DNA of 64,000 nt from an uncultured Oscillospiraceae bacterium (GCA_934569045.1 CAKTJX010000007.1:1-64000); one strand, 5' to 3'; shown: positions 44,487 to 53,617, counted from the stretch's first letter. Numbers and translations: made by a program. The notes: generated from the sequence alone by a model not told the origin.

Positions 44487-45137
44487 TTATCCTTCCACCG
44501 CCCGAACAAACGCGGCCTTATCCGCTGCCTTGAAGAACGCTGAGCCCGCCACCAGGACGTCCGCGCCGCTGGCCTTGCAAGCGACCGCCGTTTGCAGGTT
44601 CACGCCGCCGTCTACCTCCAGCAGACAATTGGGGGTTTTTCCCGCGCAGAGGTCCCGAAGGGCGCGGAGCTTGGGCATCTGGTCCCCCATGAAGCTCTGG
44701 CCGCCGAAACCGGGCTCCACGGTCATGACCAGGATCATATCCACCCGGTCAAGGTAGGGCAGCACCGCCTCTGCCGGGGTGCCCGGCTTGAGGGAGACGG
44801 CGCATTTTTTGCCCAGAGCGTGGATTTTATCCAGGGCCAGCAGATTGTTTTCCACGCTGTCTGCCTCCACGTGGATGGTCACATAGTCCGCCCCGGCCTT
44901 GCAGAAGGCCTCCACATAGCGCACCGGGCGGTCAATCATCAGGTGCACATCCAGAACAAGGTCGGTATACTTCCGCAGCGCCGCCACGGTGGGAATGCCG
45001 ATGGTGATGTTGGGAACAAAATTCCCGTCCATCACATCCACATGCACCCAGCGGCAGCCGGCCTTTTGAATGGTTTTCAGGTCCTCCCCCAGGTAGGCAA
45101 AGTCTCCGGAGAGAATGGAAGGTGCCACAGTCGTCAT
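44487..45137 (-). CDS. rpe: Ribulose-phosphate 3-epimerase
   Basis: 216 residues from the ATG at 45137 (TGGAGGT upstream). All family motifs are seen: APSILSGDFAYLGED (catalytic and binding), HVDVMDGNFVPN (metal His and Asp), LDVHLMI (metal His), VEPGFGGQSFM, and LEVDGGVN with the second catalytic Asp. It interconverts ribulose-5-P and xylulose-5-P in the pentose phosphate pathway. It is monocistronic here. Confidence 0.96.
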   Translation of the reverse strand: MTTVAPSILSGDFAYLGEDLKTIQKAGCRWVHVDVMDGNFVPNITIGIPTVAALRKYTDLVLDVHLMIDRPVRYVEAFCKAGADYVTIHVEADSVENNLLALDKIHALGKKCAVSLKPGTPAEAVLPYLDRVDMILVMTVEPGFGGQSFMGDQMPKLRALRDLCAGKTPNCLLEVDGGVNLQTAVACKASGADVLVAGSAFFKAADKAAFVRAVEG

Positions 45138-45174
45138 AAAATTACCTCCATTGGAATGAAATAGCTTTGGGAAA

Positions 45175-45203
45175 AGTATAACACACCCGTTTCTTTCGCG
45201 CAA
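45175..45203 (-). promoter_or_regulatory. Promoter of rpe
   Basis: Minus strand TTGCGC (45198-45203), 17 bases, TATACT (45175-45180). Confidence 0.75.
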
Positions 45204-45218
45204 CTCTATTTGTTTTTA

Positions 45219-45266
45219 ATTAGGCAACGCTAACTCCTTGCAGAGTGCAGAATTGGGTGTTATAAT
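45219..45266 (+). promoter_or_regulatory. Promoter of feoB with possible iron operator
   Basis: TTGCAG (45238-45243), 17 bases, TATAAT (45261-45266). Immediately upstream AATTAGGCAACGCTAAC contains TTAG...CTAA ends, loosely like DtxR/IdeR boxes. The promoter is firm, the operator only a suggestion. Confidence 0.65.
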
Positions 45267-45308
45267 GTCAAAAACGGTTCTTGAATGTTTCCTATGAGGT
45301 GACTTTTT

Positions 45309-47669
45309 ATGACAATGGATGAACTGAAGCCGGGGCAGTCCGCCTTTATCCGCACGGTGGGCGGCGATGGGGCCCTGCGGCACCATCTGCTGGATATGGG
45401 CCTGACCCCCCAGACGGAGGTGGTGCTGCAAAAGGTAGCACCCATGGGCGACCCCATCCAGATCGCCCTGCGGGGCTATGAGCTGACGCTCCGCCTGGAG
45501 GATGCCCGGCAGATCGAAATTGAAAACGTCCACCTGGACCCCATCCCAGTCCATGGCCGGGAGCCCCGGATTCAGCCCATCCCCCACCCCGGCGTGGGCG
45601 AGGGACGGCAGGGCAAAGATGCCCCCCTGAAGGACGGGCCCCTGACCTTTGCCCTGGCTGGCAACCAGAACTGCGGCAAGACCACCCTCTTTAACCAGCT
45701 CACTGGCGCCAACCAGCACGTGGGCAACTTCCCCGGCGTCACCGTAGACCGGAAGGACGGCATCATCCGCAACCACCCGGAGGCCACCGTGACAGATCTG
45801 CCGGGCATCTATTCCCTGTCCCCCTACTCCAACGAGGAGATCGTGACCCGGGATTTTCTCATGAATGACCGGCCCAGCGGCATCATCAACATTGTGGATG
45901 CCACCAACATTGAGCGGAACCTTTACTTAACCATGCAGCTTATGGAGCTGGAGATTCCCATGGTGCTGGCCCTGAACATGATGGACGAGGTACGCTCCAA
46001 CGGCGGCTCCGTGCGCATCAACGAGCTGGAGGAGATTCTGGGCATTCCCGTGGTGCCCATTTCCGCCGCCCGGAACGAGGGCATTGACGAGCTCATTGAC
46101 CACGCGCTGTATGTGGCCCGGGCGGAGCAGAAGCCCCAGCGGGTGGACTTCTGCCTGGAAAGCGACGACCCTAAGGACCCGGTGGGCGCAGTGCACCGCT
46201 GCATCCACGCCGCCGCCATGCTCCTGGAGGCGGATATCCGCCGGGCGGGGCTGCCGGTGCGGTTCGCCACCACAAAGCTGGTGGAAAAGGACACTCTGAT
46301 GGAGCGGAAGGTCCCTCTGAACCCGGAAAAGCAGCAGGCGTTCCATCAGCTGGTGACCATTCTGGAGCAGGAAACAGGCCTGGACCGGGAGGCGGCCATG
46401 GCCAATATGCGCTTCCAATTCCTGGAGACCCTGTGCAAAAAGACGGTGATCCGGCCCCACGAGAGCAAGGAGCACAAGCGCAGCATGGCCATTGACCGGG
46501 TGCTCACCGGAAAATATACCGCCATCCCCTGCTTCCTGGGGATTATGGCCCTGGTATTCGTCATGACATTCAGCCTCATCGGCGGCACCCTATCCGATCT
46601 CATGGAGCTGGGGGTAGACTGGGTCACCAAGGGCATCGACCTGGCCCTCACCGCCTGGCAGATCAACCCCGTGGTCCACGATCTGGTGGTAGACGGCGTG
46701 TGTGCCGGTGTGGGCAGCGTATTGAGCTTTCTGCCCACCATTGTGACCCTGTTCTTCTTCCTGTCCATTCTGGAGGACACGGGCTATATGGCCCGGGTGG
46801 CCTTCGTCATGGACCGGCCCCTGCGGAAGCTGGGCCTGTCCGGCCGGAGCTTTGTGCCCATGCTCATCGGCTTCGGCTGCTCCGTGCCCGCCATTATGGC
46901 CACCCGCACCCTGTCCAGCGAGCGGGACCGGAAGATGACCATTCTCTTAACCCCCTTCATGAGCTGCTCCGCCAAACTGCCCATCTATACCATGCTGGTA
47001 TCCGCCTTCTTCCCCCGGCCCTATCAGCCGCTGGCCATGATCGGGCTGTATGTGCTGGGCATGGCCTGCGGGATTCTCTACGCGTTGATTCTGAAGCACA
47101 CCCGTTTCTCCGGAGAGCCGGTGCCCTTCGTTATGGAGCTGCCCAACTACCGGCTGCCCAGCGCCAAGAGCGTGGGCCAGCTGATCTGGGAAAAGGCCAA
47201 GGGCTTTGTGCAGAAGGCCTTTACCATCATCTTCGCCGCCTCCGTGATCATCTGGGTGCTGCAAACCTTTGATATCCGGCTGAATGTGGCCGCTTCCCCG
47301 GAGGAGAGCCTGCTGGCGCTGCTCGGCAGCCTGATCGCCCCCATCTTCCGGCCCCTGGGCTTCGGGGACTGGCGGGCCTCCACAGCGCTGATCACCGGCT
47401 TTACCGCCAAGGAGAGCATGGTATCCACCCTGACGCTGCTGCTGGGCGGCGATGCCAGCCGGATCACCACCCTGTTCAGCCCCTTTACGGCGGTGGTGTT
47501 CCTGGTGTTCACCCTGCTCTACACCCCCTGCGTGGCCGCCATCGACACCGTCAAGCGGGAGATGGGCAGCGCCCGGGCGGCGGCGGTGACCGTTGTCACC
47601 CAGTGCGCCATTGCTTGGGTGGTGGCCTTCCTGGTCCGGTGCGCAGGGATGCTTTTCGGGTTGGTGTAA
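45309..47669 (+). CDS. feoB: Ferrous iron transporter B with fused FeoA domain
   Basis: 786 residues. Residues 1-75 are a FeoA-type SH3-like domain (LKPGQSAFIRTVGGDGALRHHLLDMGLTPQTEV). The FeoB G domain follows: G1 GNQNCGKTT near 118, G3 DLPGIYSL near 163, G4 NMMD near 222. After it come the helical GDI-like spacer and a core of 10-11 membrane segments with the two gate repeats. It imports Fe2+ in the cytoplasmic membrane. In many bacteria feoA is a separate gene; here the two are one chain. It is followed directly by the Cys-rich partner gene. Confidence 0.95.
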   Translation: MTMDELKPGQSAFIRTVGGDGALRHHLLDMGLTPQTEVVLQKVAPMGDPIQIALRGYELTLRLEDARQIEIENVHLDPIPVHGREPRIQPIPHPGVGEGRQGKDAPLKDGPLTFALAGNQNCGKTTLFNQLTGANQHVGNFPGVTVDRKDGIIRNHPEATVTDLPGIYSLSPYSNEEIVTRDFLMNDRPSGIINIVDATNIERNLYLTMQLMELEIPMVLALNMMDEVRSNGGSVRINELEEILGIPVVPISAARNEGIDELIDHALYVARAEQKPQRVDFCLESDDPKDPVGAVHRCIHAAAMLLEADIRRAGLPVRFATTKLVEKDTLMERKVPLNPEKQQAFHQLVTILEQETGLDREAAMANMRFQFLETLCKKTVIRPHESKEHKRSMAIDRVLTGKYTAIPCFLGIMALVFVMTFSLIGGTLSDLMELGVDWVTKGIDLALTAWQINPVVHDLVVDGVCAGVGSVLSFLPTIVTLFFFLSILEDTGYMARVAFVMDRPLRKLGLSGRSFVPMLIGFGCSVPAIMATRTLSSERDRKMTILLTPFMSCSAKLPIYTMLVSAFFPRPYQPLAMIGLYVLGMACGILYALILKHTRFSGEPVPFVMELPNYRLPSAKSVGQLIWEKAKGFVQKAFTIIFAASVIIWVLQTFDIRLNVAASPEESLLALLGSLIAPIFRPLGFGDWRASTALITGFTAKESMVSTLTLLLGGDASRITTLFSPFTAVVFLVFTLLYTPCVAAIDTVKREMGSARAAAVTVVTQCAIAWVVAFLVRCAGMLFGLV

Positions 47670-47673
47670 GCCT

Positions 47674-47805
47674 ATGAATATTCAGAGCATCCTGGTTCTG
47701 GCCGCGGTTGTCGTGGGCTTTTTCGCCGCGGTCCGCCACGGCAAAAAGAAATGCAAATGCGGCTGCTGCGGGGACTGCAAAACCTGCGGCAAGTGCGGGA
47801 AGTAA
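47674..47805 (+). CDS. FeoB-associated Cys-rich membrane protein
   Basis: 43 residues, too short for most gene finders. One membrane helix (about 5-20, SILVLAAVVVGFFAAV) and a cytoplasmic tail with seven Cys (KCKCGCCGDCKTCGKCGK). It starts four bases after the feoB stop. Small proteins of this form follow feoB in many Firmicutes and are thought to help iron transfer or take the place of FeoC. A strong hairpin ends the operon. Confidence 0.88.
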   Translation: MNIQSILVLAAVVVGFFAAVRHGKKKCKCGCCGDCKTCGKCGK

Positions 47806-47806
47806 C

Positions 47807-47847
47807 AAGCAAGGCATGACCGGCGGAAACGCGGCCATGCCTTGCTT
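47807..47847 (+). terminator. Terminator of feoB operon
   Basis: A perfect 12-bp stem, arms 47807-47818 and 47836-47847. Confidence 0.85.
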
Positions 47848-47870
47848 CTAATTGGGGGTTGTCAAACAAA

Positions 47871-47989
47871 GGCATCCCCTGCTGGGGGAAGGCAGGGGAT
47901 GCCCAATGGGGGGATACGTTCATCCATGCCCTGTGAGAAAACTGGTGACATTGTTTTGCGGGTGCGCTACGGCGCACCCATATTTTTTT
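47871..47989. repeat. Hairpin with degenerate GTATAC end, plus intrinsic terminator
   Basis: A 12-bp hairpin (47871-47882 with 47892-47903) is followed by GGGGGATACGTTCATCC, a decayed version of the GTATAC end. Then comes a separate perfect terminator (GGGTGCGC-tacg-GCGCACCC and seven Ts, 47960-47989) just ahead of the gntR promoter. No gene lies in this gap. Confidence 0.7.
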
Positions 47990-47998
47990 GAAAGGGGC

Positions 47999-48054
47999 TT
48001 GACAAAGCGGGACTCTTGTGTTACTGTATTAGTGTGCTAATACAGTAACACAAG
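47999..48054 (+). promoter_or_regulatory. gntR promoter with a perfect 18+18 bp operator
   Basis: TTGACA (47999-48004), 17 bases, TACTGT (48022-48027). A perfect inverted repeat, 48015-48032 and 48037-48054 with a TGTG centre, covers the -10, the start site and the edge of the ribosome site (AAGGAGG, 48052-48058). A bound repressor would block both transcription start and, as an mRNA hairpin, possibly translation. Confidence 0.9.
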
Positions 48055-48063
48055 GAGGAACCT

Positions 48064-48429
48064 ATGAATTGGAAATTTTCAGGGGACCGGCCGGTGTATC
48101 AGCAGATTATGGAGAATATCCGCGGCGCAATTCTGACGGGGGAGCTTACCTCCGGGGAGCGGATTGCCTCTGTACGGGATCTGGCGGCACAGGCCCAGGT
48201 GAACCCCAACACCATGCAGCGGGCCCTCACGGAGCTGGAGCGGGAAGGCCTTCTGGTCGGCGGCGGCACCAGCGGACGGACGGTTACCGGTGACAAAGAG
48301 GTGCTTGCGGCCATGCGGCAGCAGGCCCTGGAGAATCTGGCGCGGGAGTGCGCGGAGAAGTTTCTGGTCTTCGGCGTGGGCCCCGACCAGGCGGCGGAGC
48401 TGCTGCGGCAGCTGGAAAAGGAGGAGTAA
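48064..48429 (+). CDS. GntR family regulator, YtrA subfamily
   Basis: 121 residues. Winged HTH (VYQQIMENIRGAILTGELTSGERIASVRDLAAQAQVNPNTMQRAL, about 10-55), followed by a short C-terminal dimerisation part of about 45 residues. The short tail is the YtrA mark. First gene of an operon with an ABC ATPase and permease, which such regulators usually repress until cell-wall-active compounds appear. It should bind the long palindrome just upstream. Confidence 0.93.
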   Translation: MNWKFSGDRPVYQQIMENIRGAILTGELTSGERIASVRDLAAQAQVNPNTMQRALTELEREGLLVGGGTSGRTVTGDKEVLAAMRQQALENLARECAEKFLVFGVGPDQAAELLRQLEKEE

Positions 48430-48432
48430 TTT

Positions 48433-49143
48433 ATGGAGAACGCGGTGCTGCAGGCCTGTGGCCTGACAAAGCGCTACGGCGAAAAAACAGCCCTGGATAC
48501 CCTGGATCTGGAGATTCCCCAGGGCAGAATCGTGGGCCTGCTGGGCCCCAATGGCAGCGGCAAGACCACCTTTATCAAGCTGGCGGCGGGCCTGCTGACC
48601 CCTACGGCGGGGGAGCTCACTGTCTGCGGAAAGGGAATTGGGCCGGAGAGCAAGGCCCTGGTGTCCTACCTGCCGGATAAAACCTATCTGAACCGGTCCC
48701 AGCGGGTGCGGGAGGTGTTGGACTTCTTCCAGGACTTCTACACGGACTTTGACCGGGCCCGTGCGGAGGAAATGCTGAAGACCTTGTCGATCGATATGGA
48801 CGCGCGGCTGAAGACCCTGTCCAAGGGCAACCAGGAGAAGGTCCAGCTGGTGCTGGTCATGTCCCGGCGGGCAAGGCTGTACCTGTTGGATGAGCCCATC
48901 GGCGGGGTGGACCCGGCGGCCCGGGACTACATCCTGAACACCATTATCGCCAATTATGACCCCAGCGCCACGGTGCTGATTTCCACCCACCTGATTGCCG
49001 ATGTGGAGCGGGTGCTGGATGAATTCATCTTCCTGTCAAACGGCAAGGTGCTGCGGCAGGGCAGCGTAGACGAAGTGCGGGAGGAAACGGGCAAGTCGCT
49101 GGATGAACTGTTCCGGGAGGTATTCAGATGTTTGGAAAATTGA
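48433..49143 (+). CDS. ABC transporter ATPase of a YtrA-type operon
   Basis: 236 residues. Walker A LLGPNGSGKTT near 42, a signature replaced by LSKGNQEKVQLV (the degenerate form common in this group), Walker B LYLLDEPIGGVDPAA, and H-loop ISTHLI. It starts three bases after gntR and overlaps the permease gene by 16 bases. It probably powers an exporter or a bacitracin/lantibiotic-type self-protection system. Confidence 0.92.
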   Translation: MENAVLQACGLTKRYGEKTALDTLDLEIPQGRIVGLLGPNGSGKTTFIKLAAGLLTPTAGELTVCGKGIGPESKALVSYLPDKTYLNRSQRVREVLDFFQDFYTDFDRARAEEMLKTLSIDMDARLKTLSKGNQEKVQLVLVMSRRARLYLLDEPIGGVDPAARDYILNTIIANYDPSATVLISTHLIADVERVLDEFIFLSNGKVLRQGSVDEVREETGKSLDELFREVFRCLEN

Positions 49144-49931
49144 TCAAAGCGGAGTGGCGGTCCAGCCGCCGGGTGATCGGCGCGCTGTGCGCCGTGGTAC
49201 TGATTTCCGGCCTGGTGCTGGGGCTGCTGGGGCTTGCCATGACCCAGGCGGCGTTGAACGACAGCCATATGCCGGACGTTGTGGGCGTGATCTGCGTCCT
49301 GCTGATCATGGCGGCGGTGATTGCCGTAGCATTGTCAGGTGTGGCAAGTCTCTTCTATGCCCTGTGGCGGTTCTATAAGAGCCGGTTTACAGAGGAAGGG
49401 TATCTGACCTACACGCTGCCGGTGAACGGGCACCAACTGATGCTGTCCTCCATCCTGGCAAGCTGCCTGGAAATTCTGGCGGTAGCGGTGGCTACCATGG
49501 CGGCGGTGCTGCTGGCCGGCAGCATCTTCCTGATGGCACTGCCCTGGGGAGAGATTGGCGGCTCCGGCGTTCAGCGCATCGCGGATGGGTTCCGGGAGCT
49601 GTTCGACAGCTTCAACACCGTCAGCGGCGACATGATGAAGGTGATGCTCAGCGGGGCGCTGGCTGCCCTGTCCCAGCTGATGGTGCTGATGCTCTCCGTG
49701 ACCATCGGGGCCATTGTGGCGAAGAAGCACCCCATCCTCATGGCCATTGTCACCTACTACTGCATCCAGTTCCTGCAGATGATCGTGGGGATTACCGCCG
49801 TGCTGAACTTTGACGGGCCTCTGACCAGCATGCATACCCTGGGAACGGCGGACGGGATGAGTGCGGTGATCATTGTGGTCTGCTATGGGGTGATGTATTT
49901 CCTGACCACTAAGAAATTGAATCTGAATTGA
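49128..49931 (+). CDS. ABC-2 type permease
   Basis: 267 residues with six hydrophobic segments. Starts at an ATG inside the end of the ATPase gene, with GAGGT as ribosome site. No large outer domain. It forms the membrane part with the ATPase before it. The substrate is not clear; the YtrA-type regulator suggests stress from cell-envelope compounds. Confidence 0.85.
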   Translation: MFGKLIKAEWRSSRRVIGALCAVVLISGLVLGLLGLAMTQAALNDSHMPDVVGVICVLLIMAAVIAVALSGVASLFYALWRFYKSRFTEEGYLTYTLPVNGHQLMLSSILASCLEILAVAVATMAAVLLAGSIFLMALPWGEIGGSGVQRIADGFRELFDSFNTVSGDMMKVMLSGALAALSQLMVLMLSVTIGAIVAKKHPILMAIVTYYCIQFLQMIVGITAVLNFDGPLTSMHTLGTADGMSAVIIVVCYGVMYFLTTKKLNLN

Positions 49932-49942
49932 TAACGGGAGCG

Positions 49943-49977
49943 CCGGTAGGGGCGGCTGGTGTGTGGCCGCCCCTTGC
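49943..49977 (+). terminator. Hairpin of the GTAGGGGCGGC repeat type after the ABC operon
   Basis: GTAGGGGCGGC and GGCCGCCCC pair around an 8-base loop. The sequence is a short copy of the GTAGGGGCGGC repeat, used here in the place of a terminator. Confidence 0.6.
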
Positions 49978-50017
49978 TTGTTAGTGCAAGAACTTTATTT
50001 TTTGCCTTTTTGAGGGG

Positions 50018-50062
50018 GCCCTGTCCAAAAGCTAAACAGCAAAGTTTTTGCATAAACAGGCT
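50018..50062. repeat. Dispersed repeat copy B (GCAAAGTTTTTGCATAA type)
   Basis: GCCCTGTCCA (50018-50027) and AGCAAAGTTTTTGCATAA-ACAGGCT (50038-50062) match copy A at 20752-20818. The middle is shorter. Confidence 0.7.
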
Positions 50063-50164
50063 AGTAACCGCCCCTTGAGGCTTAGATTTTTTTCATTATA
50101 CTTCATGAAATAGAAAAACAGCCCTGCCGAAAGGCGGGGCTGTTTTGTATGAATGCATTGTGGA

Positions 50165-50959
50165 TTACTTGCTGCTGATATCCGCACCGAAGTATTTGTT
50201 GGAGAGCTCGGTGAGGGTTCCGTCGGCGCGGAGGGCGTCGATGGCCTTGTTGACGGCTTCCAGAAGGGAAGCGGTGGCATCGCCCTTCTGCATGGGGATG
50301 GCAATTTCGTTGGCGTCGGCGGAGGTGGCGACGATCTTGATGGCGGCATCGGGATGCTGGCTCAGATAGTCGTAGAAGGACACATCCGCGTTCAGGGTGG
50401 CATCAGCCCGGCCCTGGAGCACCATCTGGATGGTCTCGTCCAGAGTGTCTACGCCGGAGCAGGTGGCCCCGTATTGCTCGGCCAGCTCCATATAGGTGCT
50501 GCCGATGGAGTTGGCGGTGGTCTTGCCCTTCAGGTCCTCAAAGGAGTGGATGGTGTCGTTGTCCTTACCCACCACCAAAGCGGTGCTGATGTAGGCATAG
50601 GGGGTGGAGAAGTCGTAGGTCACCTTCCGGCTGTCGGTGATGTCCACGCCGTTGATGACCATGTCGTACCGTCCGGCCTCTACACCGGCCAGCAGGCCGT
50701 CCCATTCGCCTTCCACAAAGGTGGCCTTGACCCCCAGCTTTTCGGCAATGGCGGTGCCCACCTCCACATCGTAGCCCACCAGGGAGCCGTCGTCATCGTG
50801 GAAGGACCAGGGCGCCCAGTTGCCCTCCAGGGCAATGACCAGCTCTCCCTTGCTCTGAATCTGGGCCAGACGGTCAGAGGCCGTATCCTGCTTCTTGCCG
50901 CAGGCGGACAGCAGCATCAGCGCGGCGGCTGCCAGGGCGGCGAAACGTGACTTTTTCAT
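50165..50959 (-). CDS. Amino-acid-type ABC transporter substrate-binding lipoprotein
   Basis: 264 residues. Lipoprotein signal with lipobox LLSAC near 20, then a family 3 binding domain. [40 protein letters not shown] is the typical opening, and [14 protein letters not shown] the ligand-loop. It overlaps the ATPase gene by four bases (ATGA), so it is the last gene of the operon that begins with two esterases. Ligand: a polar amino acid, a small peptide or an amino-acid derivative. Confidence 0.92.
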   Translation of the reverse strand: MKKSRFAALAAAALMLLSACGKKQDTASDRLAQIQSKGELVIALEGNWAPWSFHDDDGSLVGYDVEVGTAIAEKLGVKATFVEGEWDGLLAGVEAGRYDMVINGVDITDSRKVTYDFSTPYAYISTALVVGKDNDTIHSFEDLKGKTTANSIGSTYMELAEQYGATCSGVDTLDETIQMVLQGRADATLNADVSFYDYLSQHPDAAIKIVATSADANEIAIPMQKGDATASLLEAVNKAIDALRADGTLTELSNKYFGADISSK

Positions 50960-51738
50960 AAACTTTCCTCCTGTTTTCCGGGAAGCGGCTGGGCCCCTTC
51001 CTCTAAGATGGTCCGTAGAAACGCGCGGGCGCGCTCCTGCTTGGGCTGCCGGAAGAAATCCTCTGGACGGCTCTCTTCCAAAATCACGCCGTCCTCCATG
51101 AACACAACCTTGGAGGAGACGTTTTTTGCGAAATTCATTTCGTGGGTGACCACCAGCATGGTCATGCCCTCCTGGGCCAGCTGCCGCATCACCGCCAGCA
51201 CCTCGCCGGTGAGCTCCGGGTCCAGGGCGGAGGTGGGCTCATCGAAAAGAATGATCTCCGGGTCCGTGGCAAGCCCGCGGGCAATAGCTACCCGCTGCTG
51301 CTGGCCGCCGGAAAGCTGGCTGGGATAGGCGGAGGCCCGGTCCGCCATGCCCACCTTCTGAAGCATCTTCATGCTGATGGCTTCCGCCTCGGCCTTGGGC
51401 ATTTTCCGGGCCACAATGAGCCCCTCGGTGACGTTTTGCAGGGCGGTTTTGTTCCGGAACAGATTGTAGTTCTGGAAGACAAAGGCGGTCTTCTTCCGGA
51501 TTCGGGCAATGTCCTTTTTCGATGCGCCGTGGAGCGGTACGGTCTCCCCATCGAAGACCATTTCCCCATCGTCCGCGGTTTCCAGGAAGTTGATGCACCG
51601 CAGCAGCGTTGTCTTGCCGGAGCCGCTTTTGCCCAGAATGGCCACCACGTCACCCTTTTCCACGGACAGGTTTACACCCTTCAGGACGCCCTGCCCGTCA
51701 AAGGCCTTGTGAATGTTTTTAATTTCCAGCATTGCCAT
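50956..51738 (-). CDS. Amino-acid-type ABC transporter ATPase (GlnQ-like)
   Basis: 260 residues from the ATG at 51738; a GTG six bases earlier is in frame but too close to the GGGGCGG ribosome site. Walker [10 protein letters not shown] near 37, [29 protein letters not shown] and VTHEM are all present. It pairs with the permease and binding protein on either side. Confidence 0.94.
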   Translation of the reverse strand: MAMLEIKNIHKAFDGQGVLKGVNLSVEKGDVVAILGKSGSGKTTLLRCINFLETADDGEMVFDGETVPLHGASKKDIARIRKKTAFVFQNYNLFRNKTALQNVTEGLIVARKMPKAEAEAISMKMLQKVGMADRASAYPSQLSGGQQQRVAIARGLATDPEIILFDEPTSALDPELTGEVLAVMRQLAQEGMTMLVVTHEMNFAKNVSSKVVFMEDGVILEESRPEDFFRQPKQERARAFLRTILEEGAQPLPGKQEESL

Positions 51739-51740
51739 GG

Positions 51741-52409
51741 TCACACCGCCCCGTAAGAATTCAGTTTCTTTTCCCCGATGCTTTGCAGCTTGGTCAGCAC
51801 TGTGCAGAACAGCAGGTAGATGAGGGCAACCTCGATGTAAAGCGCCAGATGCTCATAGTACCGGGAGGCGATGCGCTGGGTCACCATGAACATCTCCATC
51901 ACTGTGATGTTCGCGGCCAGGGAGGTATCCTTCACCATGGAGATCAGGTTGTTGGACAGGGAGGGGAAGGCGGTCCGCATGGCCTGGGGCAGCACAATCC
52001 GGCGCATGATCTGCATATAGCTCATGCCCACGCAGTAGCCCGCCTCCAGCTGCCCCTTGGGCACGGATTCCAGGGCGGCCCGGATGGTCTCGGCGCAGTA
52101 GGCTCCCTCGTTGATGGAGAACACCAGCACCGCCGAGGGGAAGGGGGCCAGCATGATGCCCAGGTTCGGCAGACCGTAGAAGATCACATACAGCTGCACC
52201 AGCAGCGGCGTACCCCGCACCACCCAGATATAAAACCGGGCCAGCTGCTTCAGCACTTTTACGTTGGCGAACTGCACCATGGCGGTGACCACCGCGATGA
52301 TCAGCGCCAGGGAAAAGGAGATCACCGTCAGCGGAATGGTCATGGTGAGGCCCGGCAGCAGGATCTTCGGGAAGGAATCCACTAAGATTCCCAAAAGTCG
52401 TTGACTCAA
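51741..52409 (-). CDS. Amino-acid-type ABC transporter permease
   Basis: 222 residues with five membrane segments. The typical coupling loop is [44 protein letters not shown] single permease gene implies a homodimer. It lies 17 bases after the ATP-grasp gene. Confidence 0.94.
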   Translation of the reverse strand: MSQRLLGILVDSFPKILLPGLTMTIPLTVISFSLALIIAVVTAMVQFANVKVLKQLARFYIWVVRGTPLLVQLYVIFYGLPNLGIMLAPFPSAVLVFSINEGAYCAETIRAALESVPKGQLEAGYCVGMSYMQIMRRIVLPQAMRTAFPSLSNNLISMVKDTSLAANITVMEMFMVTQRIASRYYEHLALYIEVALIYLLFCTVLTKLQSIGEKKLNSYGAV

Positions 52410-52426
52410 TACGCTCCTCCTTATGC

Positions 52427-53617
52427 TCAGAACCGATCGGCCAGGTCCTGATAGAACGCGTTCATTTCTTCCTCGGTATCAAAATTGCCCACATACATCT
52501 GGTTCGCCATGGCCCCGGACAGGGCATCGGGGATGCGCCCGTTCATGACGATGTGCTTGCCGTACTTCATCATGATCTCGTAGTCATCCAGCTTGTAATG
52601 GGTGCCGTCCCGGCGGCCGTAGAAGGCACAGTAGTGGTGGGCCCCGGTGGGCTTGGTATTGGCGTCAAAGCAGACCATGTCTGCCCAGATTTTGTAGACA
52701 TCGGTCTCCTGGCTGTAGTTGTACATCTCCGGGGTGTAGCCGCCGGAGGGACGCATATTGACCTCCAGACCCAGCACATCCCCCTTCTTGCCCAGCCCGT
52801 CCTGATCCTCGGTCAGGACGAAGAACTCCAGGTGGACAAACCGGCTCTTCACGCCGAAGGCCTTGACGGTCCGAAGCCCGGCGGTGCGGATTTTCTCCGG
52901 CAAGTCCTTCACCAGGTAGTATACAGAGTCCGTGTTATCGTTGACGATATCCATAATGGACATGGGGGTGATGTTGCCGGACTCGAACAGGGGCAGCCCC
53001 TTGGAGTCGATGATGGCGTCGTAGGTCTGGACATAGCCCCGGACGTACTCCTCCATGATGTAGACCTCATCGTCCTTGTGCTCCAGGAAGAATTCCAGAT
53101 CCTGGTCGCTGGAGAGCTTGTAGGTGTTGTTGGCACCAACGCCGTTGTCGGGCTTGACCACCACGGGATAGCCCACGGTGTGGGCAAATTCCAGGCAGTC
53201 TTCCAGCCCCTCCACCATGTGATAGCGGGCGGTGGGCAGACCTGCCTTGGCATAGTACTCCTTCATGGCGGACTTGTACTTGATTTTGCGCATATCCTGG
53301 GACTTGGGCCCGGTGGTGATGTTGAAGTCCGTCCGCAGCCGGGCATCCTGCATGAGCCAATACTCATTGTTGGATTCCAGCCAGTCGATCTTTCCGTACT
53401 TGAAGCTGAAGAAGGCCACGGCCTTGAAGACCTCGTCATAATTTTCCAGGCTGGACACCTTATAATATTCGTCCAGGCTGTCCCGCAGCTCCTGCAGCAG
53501 GTTCTCGTAGGGGCAGTCGCCGATGCCCAGGACCCGCATCCCGTTCTTTTTCAGCTCCGCGCAGAATTTCCAGTAGGTCATGGGGAAATTCGGGGAAATA
53601 AAGATGAAATTTTTCAC
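52427..53617 (-). CDS. ATP-grasp carboxylate-amine ligase-like protein
   Basis: 396 residues. An N-terminal Rossmann-like part (KNFIFISPNFPMTYWKFCAELKKNGMRVLGIGD) is followed by an ATP-grasp domain. Its phosphate loop is VVKPDNGVGANNTYKL near 165, and the metal-binding strand is LGLEVNMRPSGGYTPEM near 285, with Glu and Asn. Such enzymes join a carboxylate to an amine or other nucleophile through an acyl-phosphate. It lies between two esterase genes and an amino-acid-type importer in one operon, so it may process an imported amino acid or peptide. Exact reaction unknown. Confidence 0.85.
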   Translation of the reverse strand: MKNFIFISPNFPMTYWKFCAELKKNGMRVLGIGDCPYENLLQELRDSLDEYYKVSSLENYDEVFKAVAFFSFKYGKIDWLESNNEYWLMQDARLRTDFNITTGPKSQDMRKIKYKSAMKEYYAKAGLPTARYHMVEGLEDCLEFAHTVGYPVVVKPDNGVGANNTYKLSSDQDLEFFLEHKDDEVYIMEEYVRGYVQTYDAIIDSKGLPLFESGNITPMSIMDIVNDNTDSVYYLVKDLPEKIRTAGLRTVKAFGVKSRFVHLEFFVLTEDQDGLGKKGDVLGLEVNMRPSGGYTPEMYNYSQETDVYKIWADMVCFDANTKPTGAHHYCAFYGRRDGTHYKLDDYEIMMKYGKHIVMNGRIPDALSGAMANQMYVGNFDTEEEMNAFYQDLADRF

